Assembly: GCA_946902875.1 (NCBI GenBank)
Contig: OX336340.1
Span: 12,353,566-12,417,565 of the forward strand
DNA from: Nematopogon swammerdamellus
Lineage: Eukaryota; Arthropoda; Insecta; Lepidoptera; Adelidae
DNA length: 64,000 bases
Reading direction: 5' to 3'
The notes beneath the pieces are model-generated. The model had not been told where the DNA came from. It saw only the letters and a list, made by a program, of their open reading frames with translations, and did not search any database. Made by a program: the position numbers and the translations under genes. How positions within the stretch are numbered: the first letter of the stretch is position 1; each line of letters begins with the position of its first letter. Of the stretch, positions 41,720 through 54,337 are shown in pieces.

Positions 41720-41962
41720 AAACTGTAGGTCCCTTCTCCTGCCCCTTACTAGGTGTTAGTCGTAGTAGTGTCGGTAGTACCCCACGCACTGGACGTAAGA
41801 TGGCCGCATAGCAGCCTCGATTTTGTTCTCGTTTACTCCAGCATAGCCAGCTATCCAAAGGTACATCTCCGGCATGGCACCTCCTCGGAGGTGATATTGG
41901 CTGGTCGGAGCACGTGCTCTGGTCCCTCTGACTCAGCCACCCATACCGGATTACATAAAATA
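41720..41962 (+). repeat. SINE-T copy, body and tail
   Basis: From aaactgtaggtcccttctcc, tgccccttactaggtg, through ggacgtaagatggccgcata, gcatagccagctatcc, to gactcagccacccataccgg, attacataaaataa. The tRNA-like head is missing, as is common in 5'-truncated SINEs. Confidence 0.88.
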
Positions 41963-42474
41963 ATTTAAAGCTATAATCTCAGTATAGAGTGCAGAGCATT
42001 CAAGACGTTTAAATAAGGATGGTTTTACAATACAAGTCCTTCCGCGATGCTGCGGAAAATGTCCCTACTACTAGGGGCCACAGGCTACATGCAGAGCGTA
42101 ATCTAACTCATAAATAGGACTCCTAGCCTTGACATTCCTCGCTAAATACATCAGCAGGTTCAATATGACGTAGCGTTTGACTGTGAGCATGCTCGCGGTG
42201 CCCACTACTTCTAATAAACGCTGTAGGTATCCATAAATTACCCCGATCCCCAGCTACGGTTGTGTGTTTACCTTACAAGTCCGCCTCTGCGCGCCGCCGC
42301 GCCGCCGCGCGCGCCGTCGTGCCGCGAAGGCCGAGGCAACAGTCACAGGGTTGCCACGACCTCCCGTCTTGTCCCGTACTGAGACAGTAGGAATCAAGAA
42401 ATGTTACAAAAGTTGCGTGTGAAAGCTTTGAAATAAACACCGTAACGTAATAGTTTACGCGAAATCTGAACTAC
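41963..42474. other. No gene; CpG-rich tract
   Basis: Contains a tandem gcgccgccgcgccgccgcgc tract at about 42288-42325. Nothing else is recognised. Confidence 0.35.
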
Positions 42475-42578
42475 GGTTAGCCTCAACGGTCTACCGGTCA
42501 ACCATGCAAGTTCTGACCGCGCCCGTGCGCTCAAGGTCACGAACGGCCGTTACGAAAACCGATCTACCGAGGCTGACA
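42475..42578 (-). repeat. SINE-5S head fragment
   Basis: The sequence ggttagcctcaacggtctac, cggtcaaccatgcaagttct, gaccgcgcccgtgcgctcaa, ending aaccgatctaccgaggctga. Only the tRNA/5S head is present. Confidence 0.75.
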
Positions 42579-43155
42579 AGACTAGTGACCTAGATGATAT
42601 CAACTGAGTGGTAACGGTGCCCATGGACATTCGGATTCCGGTGGTTGTGAATGCCGAAACGGCCTGACAGGTATATAATATAAATATTTCAACACATACA
42701 CAATCCACCAGACGATAGTAAATCCTCTATTCACATGACTTTAAATTTTGCACATGCACATTTAAATGCGGCCCAAAATCCAGTTAAATAATGTATATGG
42801 TGCAAGTGCTAGGTATGTATGAGTTACGAATCAACGATGTCCGTAAGAAACCAGCAACCCTGATTAAGAGTATGAAAGAACTCGTCCGAATCTCGTATCT
42901 TTCAGCTCGGTATTATATTTCGTCGTCCAAGCCATCATTTAGCCAGCTTTACGCAACGGAAGTAATTTAGCAAAACCAACTACGTCACAAACGGGGGTTA
43001 GAGGCATCGGAGTTGTCGCATGGCTTCGGGCATTGTTCTGTGGGTACTTACATAAAAGCATGATGGGCGCATCGTTATTGGCATTTTTACATTTGTGTTC
43101 TAACTACTGATATAGCTAAGCACTTATTATATCAATGAGTAGTAGTCAACGGCTG
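42579..43155. other. No recognised feature
   Basis: Mixed sequence, no exon or known repeat. Confidence 0.35.
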
Positions 43156-43440
43156 CGTTGTCGATACCTATGTTTTCGTGGCGTTCGCCGTCGAGACCCT
43201 CGGTGCGTGGGCACCAGAATCAAAAGGGTTCGTCGACAAGCTGGGCGATATGCTCGTCGACAAGTCTGGTAGCCGACGTGTCAAGGGTACGGCGAATTAG
43301 CCTCGAAATTCAGAGGGGCAACGCAGCCAGTGTGCTGGGTACCGCTGCGCTGGGGCGACGAGACGGTCGAATTAGAGGACATTTTCGTATTGTAATATTA
43401 TGTTTTTAGATTTAATTTACATTGAGTACTTTAATTTTAT
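43156..43440 (+). pseudogene. LINE C-terminal fragment, PDG..WD family, copy 3
   Basis: The + strand gives YVFVAFAVETLGAWAPESKG, FVDKLGDMLVDKSGSRRVKG, then in another frame RRISLEIQRGNAASVLGTAA. This matches copy 2 at 33950-34440 (FVAFAVETLGPW ... IQRGNAAS.L). A frameshift lies near 43290. Confidence 0.75.
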
Positions 43441-43971
43441 TTAGTTTTAATCAGTAAATATATAATATTATGTATATTATGTATGATTAGTCGAAATAAT
43501 ATTTGAACACTTTTCTGAGAAATATAATTTCCGAAAATTCTAAAGTCATCCACTTCGAGCCCCTATCTACCACATGAGAGGCCGGTGGGATAACCACTCC
43601 GCACAATCAATTATAATCAAACAACGAACGATCCAGTCATCCTAATAAAACACATCAGGCAGCGCAAGAGTGCACATATGGCACATTTCTTGAAATGATA
43701 TGAAAAGGAAAAATTAAATTAAGAATAGTTAAAACACATAACAATAATTATATACTTAAACATTTTACACGTACAATTAAATATTCAAGTGGATGAAAAG
43801 AATTGAGACAAAGTACCAAATATTTTGACTACATGGGCGAGGAAATCGAGGGCTGGAAATCGCGATTACCGGGAGTAGATGTTCCGATAGCCCAAAAATA
43901 ACTCACTATGCAAGAGGTTTTTTTTTAATCAAGTGGTAGTTGAACTGACGACCAAGGATGAAAACTTACAG
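43441..43971. other. No recognised feature
   Basis: AT-rich sequence, probably partly the 3' UTR of the LINE fragment. Confidence 0.35.
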
Positions 43972-44030
43972 AACCCTAAAAATTAACCGCTTGAAATAAT
44001 CATTATTTCAAGCGGTTAATTTTTAGGGTT
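43972..44030. repeat. 59-bp near-perfect palindrome
   Basis: Arms 43972-44000 and 44002-44030 (aaccctaaaaattaaccgct tgaaataat and its complement) are 29 bp each with one central base. The ends aaccctaaaaa recall the terminus of element G. Confidence 0.95.
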
Positions 44031-46107
44031 AACCTAATCAGCTTGTGGGCTTGATAAGTGTGAACACAGATATATGTCTCCTTGAAGCTTTTCAAGGAAA
44101 CTAGGTAATGTTGATTAAAAAAAAGATAACACGCGCAAGTTGAAACTGGTATTCCAAATTCAGGAGTGTCTCCATTCCTAATCCCTCTCCTAATCCTCAG
44201 AGATTAGAGGCTTTTGGAAAATATTGCAAAAGTTACTATAGAACTTCAAAAGCGCTCGGCCTACAAGAAATGTAGAGAAAAATAATAATCTCAAACATAT
44301 CACAGTCAAAGAATTGAAAAGAATGAACTCGTCGAGTAGTTCAATAGTCATAATATGTAAGTGCAGAAACACGAAATTAGCAATACAAATCTATCTCTAT
44401 CACATTCGTGCATATCATCTTTATTCACACACACACATGTATTCCTCCTCCCTTTCTACCCATATATCTTTCTCTATAATTTTATTCCTCATACATAACC
44501 CTAATGTTGAAGAAATCAGTTGCAGTTATAAGTCCGCCTTTGCGCACTCCTATATATCTTGCTTCTATTCATGTACTGATCTGCTTTCAAATGTCCGCAA
44601 AAAAAAAGAGTTTCTATTCTATTATATTCTATTCTACTAGAAATTTATGAGAAAAATATGATTAATAAATACTATAGGATTAGCTGGCATATTGTGTTTT
44701 TAGAACGTCTTGCTAAACTCTGTTTACATAAGTATCTACTACTTCTAGCCGACTTGCTACAGTTGATATAACATCGTCTATTTATGCAGGCTGCGGGCGT
44801 TTGCTTAGTCCTTCACGTTACCACTTTGGGTTTTCGTTGCCTGAACATCTACTATACGGGAGCATATATCTTACAGGCAGTCGTGCCTAACCCAGTGCCA
44901 ATCAATATTCACAAGTCACTCTGCTGAATCCACTATTTCAATTTTGGAGGTAACGTAACCAATCTACGAACTAGAAAGATATTTTTATCAAATGTATTGT
45001 ATGCATTCGAGTATGCATTTCAAAAAAAGTCAATGTGATTTTGACGTAGATATACCTACTTACACAATTAGAACCTTTTTTTTGTTGCTTGCCGGACAGG
45101 CTCGGAATCAGGATTTACTTCTGGGGAAGCGATAATATAAGTACATGTATAAATTATCATTATAGAAAAAAATGTAAATGCTTATTGGACAGACTCCAAC
45201 ATGTTAGGCAGTTATTCAAACGAGATATCGGGAACAGTCTGTATAAAATATTCGCCTCGGGCTTCTTGAATGAAAGAATTTTCATTAAATAAGACAGTCT
45301 TTACGAGGCGGATGTTTTCTTGGTTTTTTTTTCGTTTTTTGGGATAGTCTATTTGATCTGAAGCGAGCCTAATTATTATTATTTTCTGTTTACTCTACCA
45401 ATAAAGGAGATTCCAATCCCTGTCATTTTCGGAATTTATGATTTATTATTTAGTTGCTCTATATTGCCAACTAGCTATGCCCTTAGCTCCGCTCGGGTTA
45501 AAATATGCAGCTTAGCATTACAATAGGTGATCAATCAGTGTACAGTAATAATCTTCGCCAATTACAGATTTTCCTAATCAACAGTATGTAATTTTTTATT
45601 AAACCCGAATCCATTATATACTCTTACAATTTAAGTGTATACGTGTACATGTGAATACGAGTGTGAGTGTAGTATGTGAGGGTGTGTAAGGGTGTATGCG
45701 TGCGTGTGTGGGAGTGAGTGGGTATTTGCATAAAATAATTAAAATAAAAAAGTAAAGAGAGGTAACAATGTTTATTTGATCGTAAGAATAATTTAACAGA
45801 AAATCGAATTTAAGCGCCAATACGTGAGGAACAATCGCTTCTGTAAGATACGCTACGGAATAATAATAATAATATATTCCTTATAGCTGAGACGTGGTTC
45901 CGCTCAATTCCAAATTAATTTCTCAAATTTCTATCACTGTCGACCACAATAATGACCCCTCTAAGAAATGGCGTGATACTAAAAACATTTATATAGGTAA
46001 TTACTTAACATCACAGATCATATTGCTCGTAACCTTATGAAGCTGGGTTGAGTATATTTCGAGTAAATCACATAAACGCAAACCAACAATGATATTTTAA
46101 GATAATT
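44031..46107. other. No gene; Helitron-like end and GT-rich tract
   Basis: A Helitron-like 3' end in reverse (actagctatgcccttagctc at 45471) lacks a recognised partner. A GT-rich tract lies at about 45645-45725. Frames such as 44314-44640 and 45089-45292 show no domain. Confidence 0.4.
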
Positions 46108-46490
46108 TAGGGTTCCGTATCCGGTACGGGACCCTATTACTAAGCATACGCCGTCTGTCTGTCCGCACGTCCGTCTGTCCGAGGGCTGTATCTTTTGAAC
46201 CGTAATAGGTAGCCCGTTGAAATTTTCACAGAATATGTGTTATTATGGCCGATATAACAAGAAATAATAAAAATAAGAAAAAGTAAAAAATTCACGGGGG
46301 TTCCCATAGAAGAAACTAAAAAGCGCGCGCCATCTACCGATGAAGATTATGAAGAATTTTAACTAATCATGAATTTTAACTAATATGAAGCATTTCATAA
46401 ACACGCCATAAATGGCGTGAGTGGCGCGACCGTGACATGGCGATACGGAACCCTCGGTGCGCGAGTTCGACTCGCACTTGGCCGGTTTTT
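46108..46490 (+). repeat. Element G, full copy
   Basis: Starts tagggttccgtatccggtac, then acgccgtctgtctgtccgca, gggctgtatcttttgaaccg, ttcacagaatatgtgttatt, cacgggggttcccatagaag, ccataaatggcgtgagtggc, and ends gatacggaaccctcggtgcg, cgagttcgactcgcacttgg ccggttttt. About 380 bp. The inverted agggttccgta near both ends suggests a MITE-like structure; gagttcgactcgc resembles a Pol III B box, so a retroposon origin is also possible. Confidence 0.88.
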
Positions 46491-46730
46491 AACATATAAT
46501 ATCATTGCAAACCAAATTAAGATTTTTCTTCGACTGCATTCACTTCCGATCCGAACCCACTGCTCAGCTCATATTATGAATAATTGCGTGCCTATGATGA
46601 TATGCCATTCCCTGAATACTCGAAATAGTTTTAAAGTATTTTATGTAAGCTGTGAGTAGAGCGTGCGTACTCCATCTGACTCTTGATGAGCGCGAGGTGC
46701 GGGTCGCTGGTGAGCGCGGTAATATACTAT
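46491..46730. other. No recognised feature
   Basis: Short unassigned stretch. Confidence 0.3.
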
Positions 46731-47045
46731 ACAGGGTGTTTCAGGGTAGGGTTTCGTAACTTCAGGGTTCGAAAGGGGTCCATATTTAAAGACGAAAAGC
46801 TCTAAAACTTTTTCCCAAATTCGGTCATTTTATAGTATTTTTTGGTGAAAATCGTTTATCGAGATTTGGTGGACGGTTAACGTCCATCTTTATAAACAAT
46901 AGTTTATAATAAATGAAAATAAAATGACTATGCCAGATGTCGCGCTATCCATAAAAAACCATCTTGAGAAGTGACAGAATGTAACAGTGGGAACCGTATG
47001 TATATCGATAAAATGGTTCTCGAGTTATAAGGATTCATAAATTCG
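46731..47045. repeat. tacagggtgtt-type repeat, copy 1
   Basis: Starts ctatacagggtgtttcaggg; the body includes gtggtgaaaatcgtttatc-like text. A second tacagggtgttcgg start lies at 59684. This start motif is common in insect repeats; the family is not identified. Confidence 0.35.
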
Positions 47046-47184
47046 TAAATATTCACGTACCTACGTTACACGGTCTGTCGTCCGTAGAACTTCGCTTTAT
47101 TTATTAGGAATAGGTACTGTTGCGCACACATGTATCTTGCTATTTGCTTTTGTGCTGCATCTTTGCTGCAGATATTTTTGTAAA

Positions 47185-47350
47185 TCCAGCACAACACCGA
47201 CCACCACGTTTAGCAAAGTATTCGGACAATATAACACCAAGCAGCAAGTAGGTACGGCACGACATCTTGTTCTTATGTCTTAGTCGCTTTTTATGATATG
47301 CACGGGGAGAGATGCAGTGGGTATATTCTTTTTAAGTACCGGCCCCACAC
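47185..47350 (+). repeat. Element P copy
   Basis: The sequence caccgaccaccacgtttagc, aaagtattcggacaa, gtcttagtcgctttttatga, ggggagagatgcagtggg, attctttttaagtaccgg matches 60650-60865. Confidence 0.75.
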
Positions 47351-47384
47351 AGTACAATAAATTACAGTTAAATAATTTCTATGC

Positions 47385-47575
47385 AATAATAGCTATCCTA
47401 CAGTAACCATGAATTTTTCCGAGATAAAAATTAGCCTAATTATTAACCCATTTACCTACCAAATTTCATGCAAATCCGTTCAGCCGTTTAGGCGTGAAAT
47501 TGGAAGAAACAAACAAACAAACATAAGTTACGCGCCATACTTGCGCGTTTATAATATTAGTGAGAACTGAGATAG
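47385..47575 (-). mobile_element. Helitron-like 5'-end region
   Basis: Contains caaatccgttcagccgttta, ggcgtgaaattggaagaaac, an (aaac)n tract and gcgtttataatattagtgag, the same module as at 18990-19107. The CTAG end of this copy was not found. Confidence 0.5.
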
Positions 47576-47822
47576 TGAGATTATAGTGAGATTCTGTAAG
47601 AGTAGGTACTCACAGCCACAGCAGGTGACTGCACAACTGACCCAAAATGCTCACGTCTCAGGTACCTTGTCAAATTATAAATGTTTAATAAATACATTTC
47701 GAATGGCAAAGCGAAACACATAGAGGGTTCCGTGGCCATTCCTGTCTTTCGATCGAGCGATTACGGGGTCTCACTGTGTCTCGTGCACGGCGGCGGCGGC
47801 GGCGCCGCGTCGCTCTCTATTT

Positions 47823-48272
47823 TTAACACCCGGCGAAAAGAGGGGTGTTATAAGTTTAAAGTGTGTGTGAATGTGTGTATGGGTGACTGTGGCATGTCTG
47901 GGTGTTGGACTGATTTGGATGCGGTTTTTTTTATTAGAAAGCTGGTTAATTCGGGATAGTTGTTAGCTATGTTTGTAATCAATTAATCAAAAAATTAATT
48001 ATCTTAAAAAGTGGACCGATTCGCATACGGTTTTTTTTAAAAGCTTGAAATAAAAGTTGAATTAGAAATTTAAAAAACCCCGCCCCTTAAATAGTCAAAA
48101 ATAATTTTCATTTACTTACATAAGTACGGGACCGCTAAGTTAATAAAATATAAAAACTCAGAGCTGCGCGGGAATTTACTTAGCGGTCCCCCGATTCCTT
48201 TAAGTAAGTCAACGAAAATTATTTTTGACTCTTTAAGGGGCGGGGTTTTTTAAATTTGTAATTTAACTTTTT
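47823..48272. repeat. Foldback element B, copy 2
   Basis: Same order as at 3658-4035: cggcgaaaagaggggtgtta, GT-rich stretch, gatttggatgcggttttttt, then arms at about 48066-48140 and 48182-48272 (aaccccgccccttaaatagt / gactctttaaggggcggggt) around ctcagagctgcgcgggaat. Confidence 0.8.
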
Positions 48273-50429
48273 TTCAATAACTGTTTAAGATATAAAATTC
48301 AAAATAGTTTCCATGGCGATCGGAGTAAAACGACTACTCACTAGTAACGGAGTAATCACCTCGAACAGCGCGTGTGGCAAGTGTGTGCGTGTTCTGAACT
48401 ATTTCAGTTCTGAATTATGTAATTTATCTATTTGATATTACAAAGAAATCGCCTGTAACAACTCTTGTCACAAAAATATATACATACTACCGTACATGAA
48501 ATGTTGAACCTATTATATGTAAGTATAGGTATATTATGTAGGGAAGGATTTTAAGAGATTTTGAAAATAAAATAAGGGTACGGATACCTGGGTGTGTAGA
48601 TTACGTAATCTATATTAACCTGAAAAAAAAGGTTCAGTGAAAAAAATGTGGTCACAAACTCGATACAGTGTTCCGTCCGGGTAAGTACGGTCTGCAGGCA
48701 ATTTAAATCCGCCTGAACCCAAAAGGGTTGCATTTATCTTTGTCCAGGCTGGTCTAAAAAGTGATTTAGCAGGGCCTTTGGTACCTAAATAACGCATTAA
48801 GAAAATTATTACTGAGACAAAATCCGAAACCTACACTTTTTAATTTTTTTTTTTTTGGAACGTCATAAATTAAAATATAAGCAATTTTATAAAAAAAAAT
48901 CTGATGAAAATGAATGTTTTTCCAAATGCGGCACTCGCTAATACGAACCACATACTTACACTTGTATAAAGCAAATCTGATTTAAACGCAAATATATGAT
49001 ATAAACGATGGCTTCTCTTATATTCTCTCTCTCTCCCTTCCACATTATACTTTCTTTGATACTGCTCAGCCGTAGGGCTATTTAGCGTGATGGTATATAG
49101 CCTATAGTATAGTGCATATAGTGAGCCTCAAGAACTCCTCTTTCCATTGGCGCAAACCGCATCAAAATCTATTTAGTGGTTCCGGAGTTTAGCTCAAACG
49201 GACATACAGACAGACGTTATAAGAAGTAGAGATGAATGGTCAATATACAAAATATAAAAACACTTGTGTTTCATACCGTTATGTCACGTTATTGTTTACA
49301 GCAGCTCATTTATAAGTTTTTCAAATCAAATCATATGTTTATCATAATCATGATGCAAATTATAAATATCTATATTATAAAAAATATAACATAACATGAC
49401 AAATTATTTAATTAGTTAATACTAATAATTTTATAAGTTTTGCATAATGCATAAATTACTTCCTCAGTCGAACAATATATTATGTCCGAACTATTCGAAG
49501 TACGATTGGGCGCCGACAAACTACGAGTGTGTAGGTGAACAATGTACTCGCACGACAGACCGGCTAATCATGTCGTTTTACTAATATGTTGAGCTGATTC
49601 TAACTAATGGCACAGATTACTTAATAGTTACTTCGTAACAGATAAATCACTCCATTGAAAATGTTCCTACCTTCGGGCTTTAATAGCCTACTGTTTCACG
49701 TCGCCAATCGCTGCGTGCGAAAATGTACCTTAACGATCGAGTGTAAAGTGGTTATTGCTTTGCAGATGCGCGCAGTTGCGTGGGCGAGCGTCTATGTATA
49801 CTTCGCGCGGCTGACGAATTTCCACTGAAATAGAGACGCTGCCGGCGCGGCGGCCCGTCGGGCAGTAGGTAGTTAGCGCGCGCAAGTACATAGAGTGCGT
49901 GAGGCCTGCTAATGGTTCCTTGAAGCACCTATATAGTTACATCCCAAGCGACGCGGCGTCTCACACGGACTAACTTCACACGTTCAATATTTTGCTGTCG
50001 TTGTCTCAATTAAAAAAATAATAATCTGACGGCTTACTGCTGTATGTCGTCGGTACATCGGTATACTACTCACACTCAGTATTTGTATGAACATTAAAAT
50101 TCCAGCTGTACTGATGAAAATACTGAGCGTATGGAGCTGAGTTCATTGTTTACGAAAAAATATTTCTTCACATAGAACAAGGGCCGACCACAAACTTCCA
50201 GCCCGCGGTGTGACGGAATAATGTTTAACTTTGTAGTAGAGATTGCCAAAGTTTTGGCTTATTCGTGTATCCTAAGCTCCATCAGGGTAGCCGGATGACC
50301 GAAAGAAAATGTAAGGACAGAAAAGTAGTTCGGATTGCACGGTACGCCTATAACCTACGCCGTACAACATATCGATGGTACAACATATATTTATTTTCTT
50401 TTGAGCCCAGTTTGAATGCAAGCTGAAAG
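48273..50429. other. No recognised gene; CpG-rich block
   Basis: About 2.1 kb without a convincing exon. A CpG-rich block at about 49765-49900 (gccggcgcggcggcccgtcg) could be regulatory, but no adjacent exon is seen. Overlapping frames at 48551-48797 reverse are unassigned. Confidence 0.35.
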
Positions 50430-51355
50430 AGAAAATAGCAAACAAGTGCGAGACAGACACGCGCATCGAGGGTTCCGCGCCGATCAATAGTATTTATATA
50501 GTTAGATGGAATTCCGTACCACCACGTAATTGGGCAGTTTTTATTATTTGTGGTTTAACTGTTGAGTTTTCACTATAATGGCACCAAGTTTGACGCTTGT
50601 ATTATTACCGACCGTATTTACGATAGAGCAATAACAAACAAAAAACGTTGAAAAGAACACGTTGCTTGTATGGGGACCCCTTAATTTTTACTTTTAGTTT
50701 TTTTTATTATTTTTTAGGATATCCGCCATAATAACGTTGAGAAAATATTATATAGAGTTCTCGCTCCGAGGAAATATACAGAGAAGCGGTGTTCGAGCGG
50801 CTGAGGTTTGGGGTAAGGTAGCGGGGAGGCGGAGCGCAGAGTCGAGCGCTAGAGGGGAGCGCGCGCGGGGCGGGAAGCGTGTGGGAGACGGTCTGGCGGC
50901 CGGTGTGGGGAGCTCACGCGGGGCGGGATGCGTGCGGGAGAGAGGCAAGGGGTACGGAGAACGATCGCACTCGTGCGTCGGTGTGCATATTGTCTTTTCA
51001 TTCTAACACTTCATCTCCAGATTCGCCATCGCACCTTCGTATCGACGAAGATGTGTAAATGTATTAGTTTAAAGTAGGCGAGGCGCGATCGCAGCAGGCA
51101 GGCGACGACTGCGCGCTGCGGCCTCTCGCGCTCAACTAAGAGACTTGAGGATCGTGAACCGCAACTCGGTGGAACATGTTAGTTGACCGAGTGATTTATC
51201 TAGTACGTAATATATCTTTGCATAATAACACACATTCTGTGAAAATTTCAACCGGCTACCTATTACGATCCAAAGTCCTCTAACGGTACAACAGACGTAC
51301 GGACGGGCGGACAGACAGACTTAGTAATAAGGTCCCGTAGGGTATCCTAAAAATT
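50430..51355 (-). repeat. Element G-like copy interrupted by a GC-rich insert
   Basis: Reverse copy: gcaaacaagtgcgagacaga, cacgcgcatcgagggttccg ... ggatatccgccataataac to 50735, then resuming cataataacacacattctgt, gaaaatttcaaccggctacc, a gacagac run and ggtatcctaaaaa at 51221-51355. Confidence 0.75.
50736..51220. mobile_element. GC-rich 485-bp insert with 9-bp target duplication
   Basis: The insert lies between exact copies of cataataac (50727-50735 and 51221-51229), inside element G, whose other copies read ccataataacacatattctg without a break. The content is CpG-rich (gcggggaggcggagcgcaga), unlike its surroundings. No transposase, no clear terminal inverted repeat, no poly-A. Origin unknown. 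Confidence 0.65.
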
Positions 51356-52371
51356 ACTCTCAGTGATGAGTTTTTTCCACTCGTTTGTATTCTATCTGTA
51401 TACAAATAGAATAGGTTTTTGTCTACTTTCAAATCATTATATTATGCTACATGTGTGAAAAATAAGCAAGATTTAAATTATGCTCTGTTGTAAATATCAA
51501 AGGACAGCGAGCCACGCGCGCATGGTTCTTCAGTCTGTTGTATTGTATGTTATTTATGTATATGTAACGTCCAATCTCGGCCCTAATTCACAAATTAATA
51601 AAAGCTTGTTTATTGGCTAACCGTGGAATACTAAAATAATGAAACTATTAATACGTACGCGCGCTACGTAGATCTCGGCATGTTGGCAAGCGACCAACAC
51701 GTCCGATCCCAACGCATCGTGCATCCGCGTTCGTTCGATTTGCCAGATAAAGGAAAACCATAAAAATTTCGTATTCATCGCGTGGGATCATTGCGGCAGG
51801 CACTGGGAACTGCTGTCCATCTATGCTGGGTTAACAGAAATGATTGTTTTAAACAAGTTTTAACTATCTTTTTAAATGATGGACGAATCGTAGCAGCTCA
51901 CAAGACCTTATCTTGTATGCCGCCTTAATTACATAATGTTACGTATAACCTGCTGTCACACTAGCTTATAATGTCAGCTTGCAAACATTTCATTCGCATG
52001 CTTTGTCTCGCTATACTAACTCCAAAATCTTGACGTTAGGAGAAAATAAAAATATGACTTTTATCATAAATCAGATGCACCTAATTATAATGTATGTCTA
52101 ATTAATTACATACTTTCTTGTGCGACTAGGATGAATGAATATGTTTATTTACATATTAATAAAATACTTAAAAATAATTAATCAGTCCTATTACTATACC
52201 TAATTAAGTGATCTATTCTTAAATCTCTTCGTCCAATCTTCTTGGGTCTCTGGCATCGTAAGTAGTGCCGACATGACAGTCCGATTCGTTCCCGCCCAGG
52301 CTCCTCCCGGAAAAAACAACAAGCGTACGTGTGATGTTTTTGTTTTTGTTTTTGGAGCTCCGTTCATAACT
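51356..52371. other. No recognised feature
   Basis: AT-rich sequence without exon or repeat that I recognise. Confidence 0.35.
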
Positions 52372-53100
52372 TTACTCTTCTTTGATACTGTTCATTGTCT
52401 GATTAAGTTCTTCTAAATATCGACTCATAAATTTAGTCATAATTGTCACGCTGTGTATAGCCGCTTGTTCTTGTAAAATCTCTATCTTTATAAGCGCCTT
52501 CAATATGTCTGTAAACTTTTGGGCAGATTTACTAATAATGTCGGTGGTACCAATAACAACGGGGATTACATTTTGTGTTCCACAGTCTTTCCATTTAAAT
52601 TTTGAGGGCATAGTACTTTGATAATGTTTATGCCTCTTTTTTTTTCATTATGTTGTGGCCTGAGGGCACCTTTACTTACATTAATGAGGTACTCGTAGGT
52701 ATCATTTTTCAATTTATCAGTATTTATCAAATTCGGTATCGGTCGTTACTGGTAGTTTAATAATTTTCTAGACTCATTTTCAATGACGTGTGGTTCATTG
52801 AGGGGGCATTGCCCCCAAAATATTATTGTTTCAAAATAATATTAGTTTTTCAGGCATATGTAAAGACACTTCACTAGAGTGTTGTGCCTTTCAACATATT
52901 GTAGTGGTTGTACCAACATTTTGCATCCTATTTATTATGTACATTATGGTTTCGTTTCGTTTACTGCACCGGTGATATTTACCGTCGTCGACCACTCGTA
53001 TGAGTACATGTCTTTCAAATTCTTTGTGATAATTGCGTGGTCTTGTATTGCAAATACCTATCTGGGCTTCCAATTCGGGCGGGGTGGTTGGATTTTTTGA
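52372..53100 (-). pseudogene. R4/Dong-like LINE, decayed C-terminal region
   Basis: Reverse strand, read through stops: ELEAQIGICNTRPRNYHKEF, YHRCSKRNETIMYIINRMQN, TTTTICERHNT, then an eroded stretch, then KFKWKDCGTQNVIPVVIGTT, DIISKSA. This follows the R4/Dong order: PE..G...AIQD.V..TRNY.K..., CR.C....ETI.HI...C....T.Y..RHN, W.V..VPVVI...G...K. The endonuclease segment between is barely readable. Upstream RT is not recognised. Confidence 0.7.
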
Positions 53101-54337
53101 GCCACATAAAATATTTCTGATAGTCTGTATTTAGGATAGTCTAGGATTTGGTTAAATATCTGACCATGGATGGTCTTTATCTTCTATTTTTCCATATTTA
53201 TAAGTCTGATAATATCTGAGATTAAAAATCAGAGCGCGATCACCGGAATTTAGAATATAATGTATTCAGGTAGCACGCACTTAACATTTTCTGTGGTAGC
53301 ACGTAGCAATTATTCTGAACTTTCAGAATCCATATAAAATTCAATTCATTGCAGTTCGATTAAATTCATAATAGCTATCGGTCCAAAGTGCTAATTCGTA
53401 AATAGTGCTATCTAGCAAAGTTATAAACATTGCTGTTTCATCTTTATTGTTCACTAGAGATGATCCTGTAGATTGAAAAAAACTATATTAAAAAAGATGT
53501 TTTTTATTTATCTTTAACTCATACATATTCATAGGTCTGCATCAATCCTGCATTACCATTTTCCGGTCGGTAGCCTCTTAGAGAATGTCTATGTTTCATA
53601 AAATATTATCGTAGCCGTGTGTAATACTAGATACTACTGTAATACTTGTGCCTCAAGATACTATAGCATTTCATCTGAGGATATCTTAAATATAAAATAT
53701 TATAGTATCTTCATCGTGCGTGAACGATTGGTTTTCAAAAGTCCGATATCCAACACCGGAAGCATACTTGATTTAATTTGTATGTACTACAAAGCGAGAA
53801 ATCAATGTTCTTTTTTTTCGGAGGAGTAAATTTGAATCGGATATTGGTTACTCTAACGGGCTTCTTTGGTGTTCGTTGTCGTTCTGCTTCCGCTTCCATA
53901 AATATTTATTCTTCACAGTCTGGGTTTTTTTGTGTACCTTCCGAGTATTGGAAAGATAAATCAACGATATTCGGACGGATGAAATGTGCCTTCGATAATA
54001 ATCTGTGTAAATGCCTTGACTTGATATTCAATGAGTCGTCGCTTAGCGGAGCTCACATACTAACAATAATACCGTGTCGTCACCGTTCTATTTTTTTTAC
54101 ATCAGTAAATTGGTCTAATAATCAATCGTATAACACCCGAATATTATGATACGGGTTGTTTTTTAGGCAAGGCCGTAGGGGAGCTATTATAATAAGCGAA
54201 CAAAATACGAAGATTCTTCAATTCCTTGATTGCTTGATTCTTGTCATTAAAAGAAATACCATTTAAAATTCTATAAACTTTAAAAGACAGTTTCAGAAGT
54301 ATTTCTAATGAGTTCGTCAAAACAAACACATTTTTAG
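53101..54337. other. No recognised gene
   Basis: May include eroded upstream parts of the R4-like LINE, but no motif is clear. A 123-codon + strand frame at 53778-54149 has no domain. Confidence 0.3.

Noticed and set aside
48551..48797. Exon reading KLPADRTYPDGTLYRVCDHI on the reverse strand
   Set aside because: No family recognised and no convincing splice sites; the + strand also has a donor-like gtaagtacg here, so coding status is undecided.
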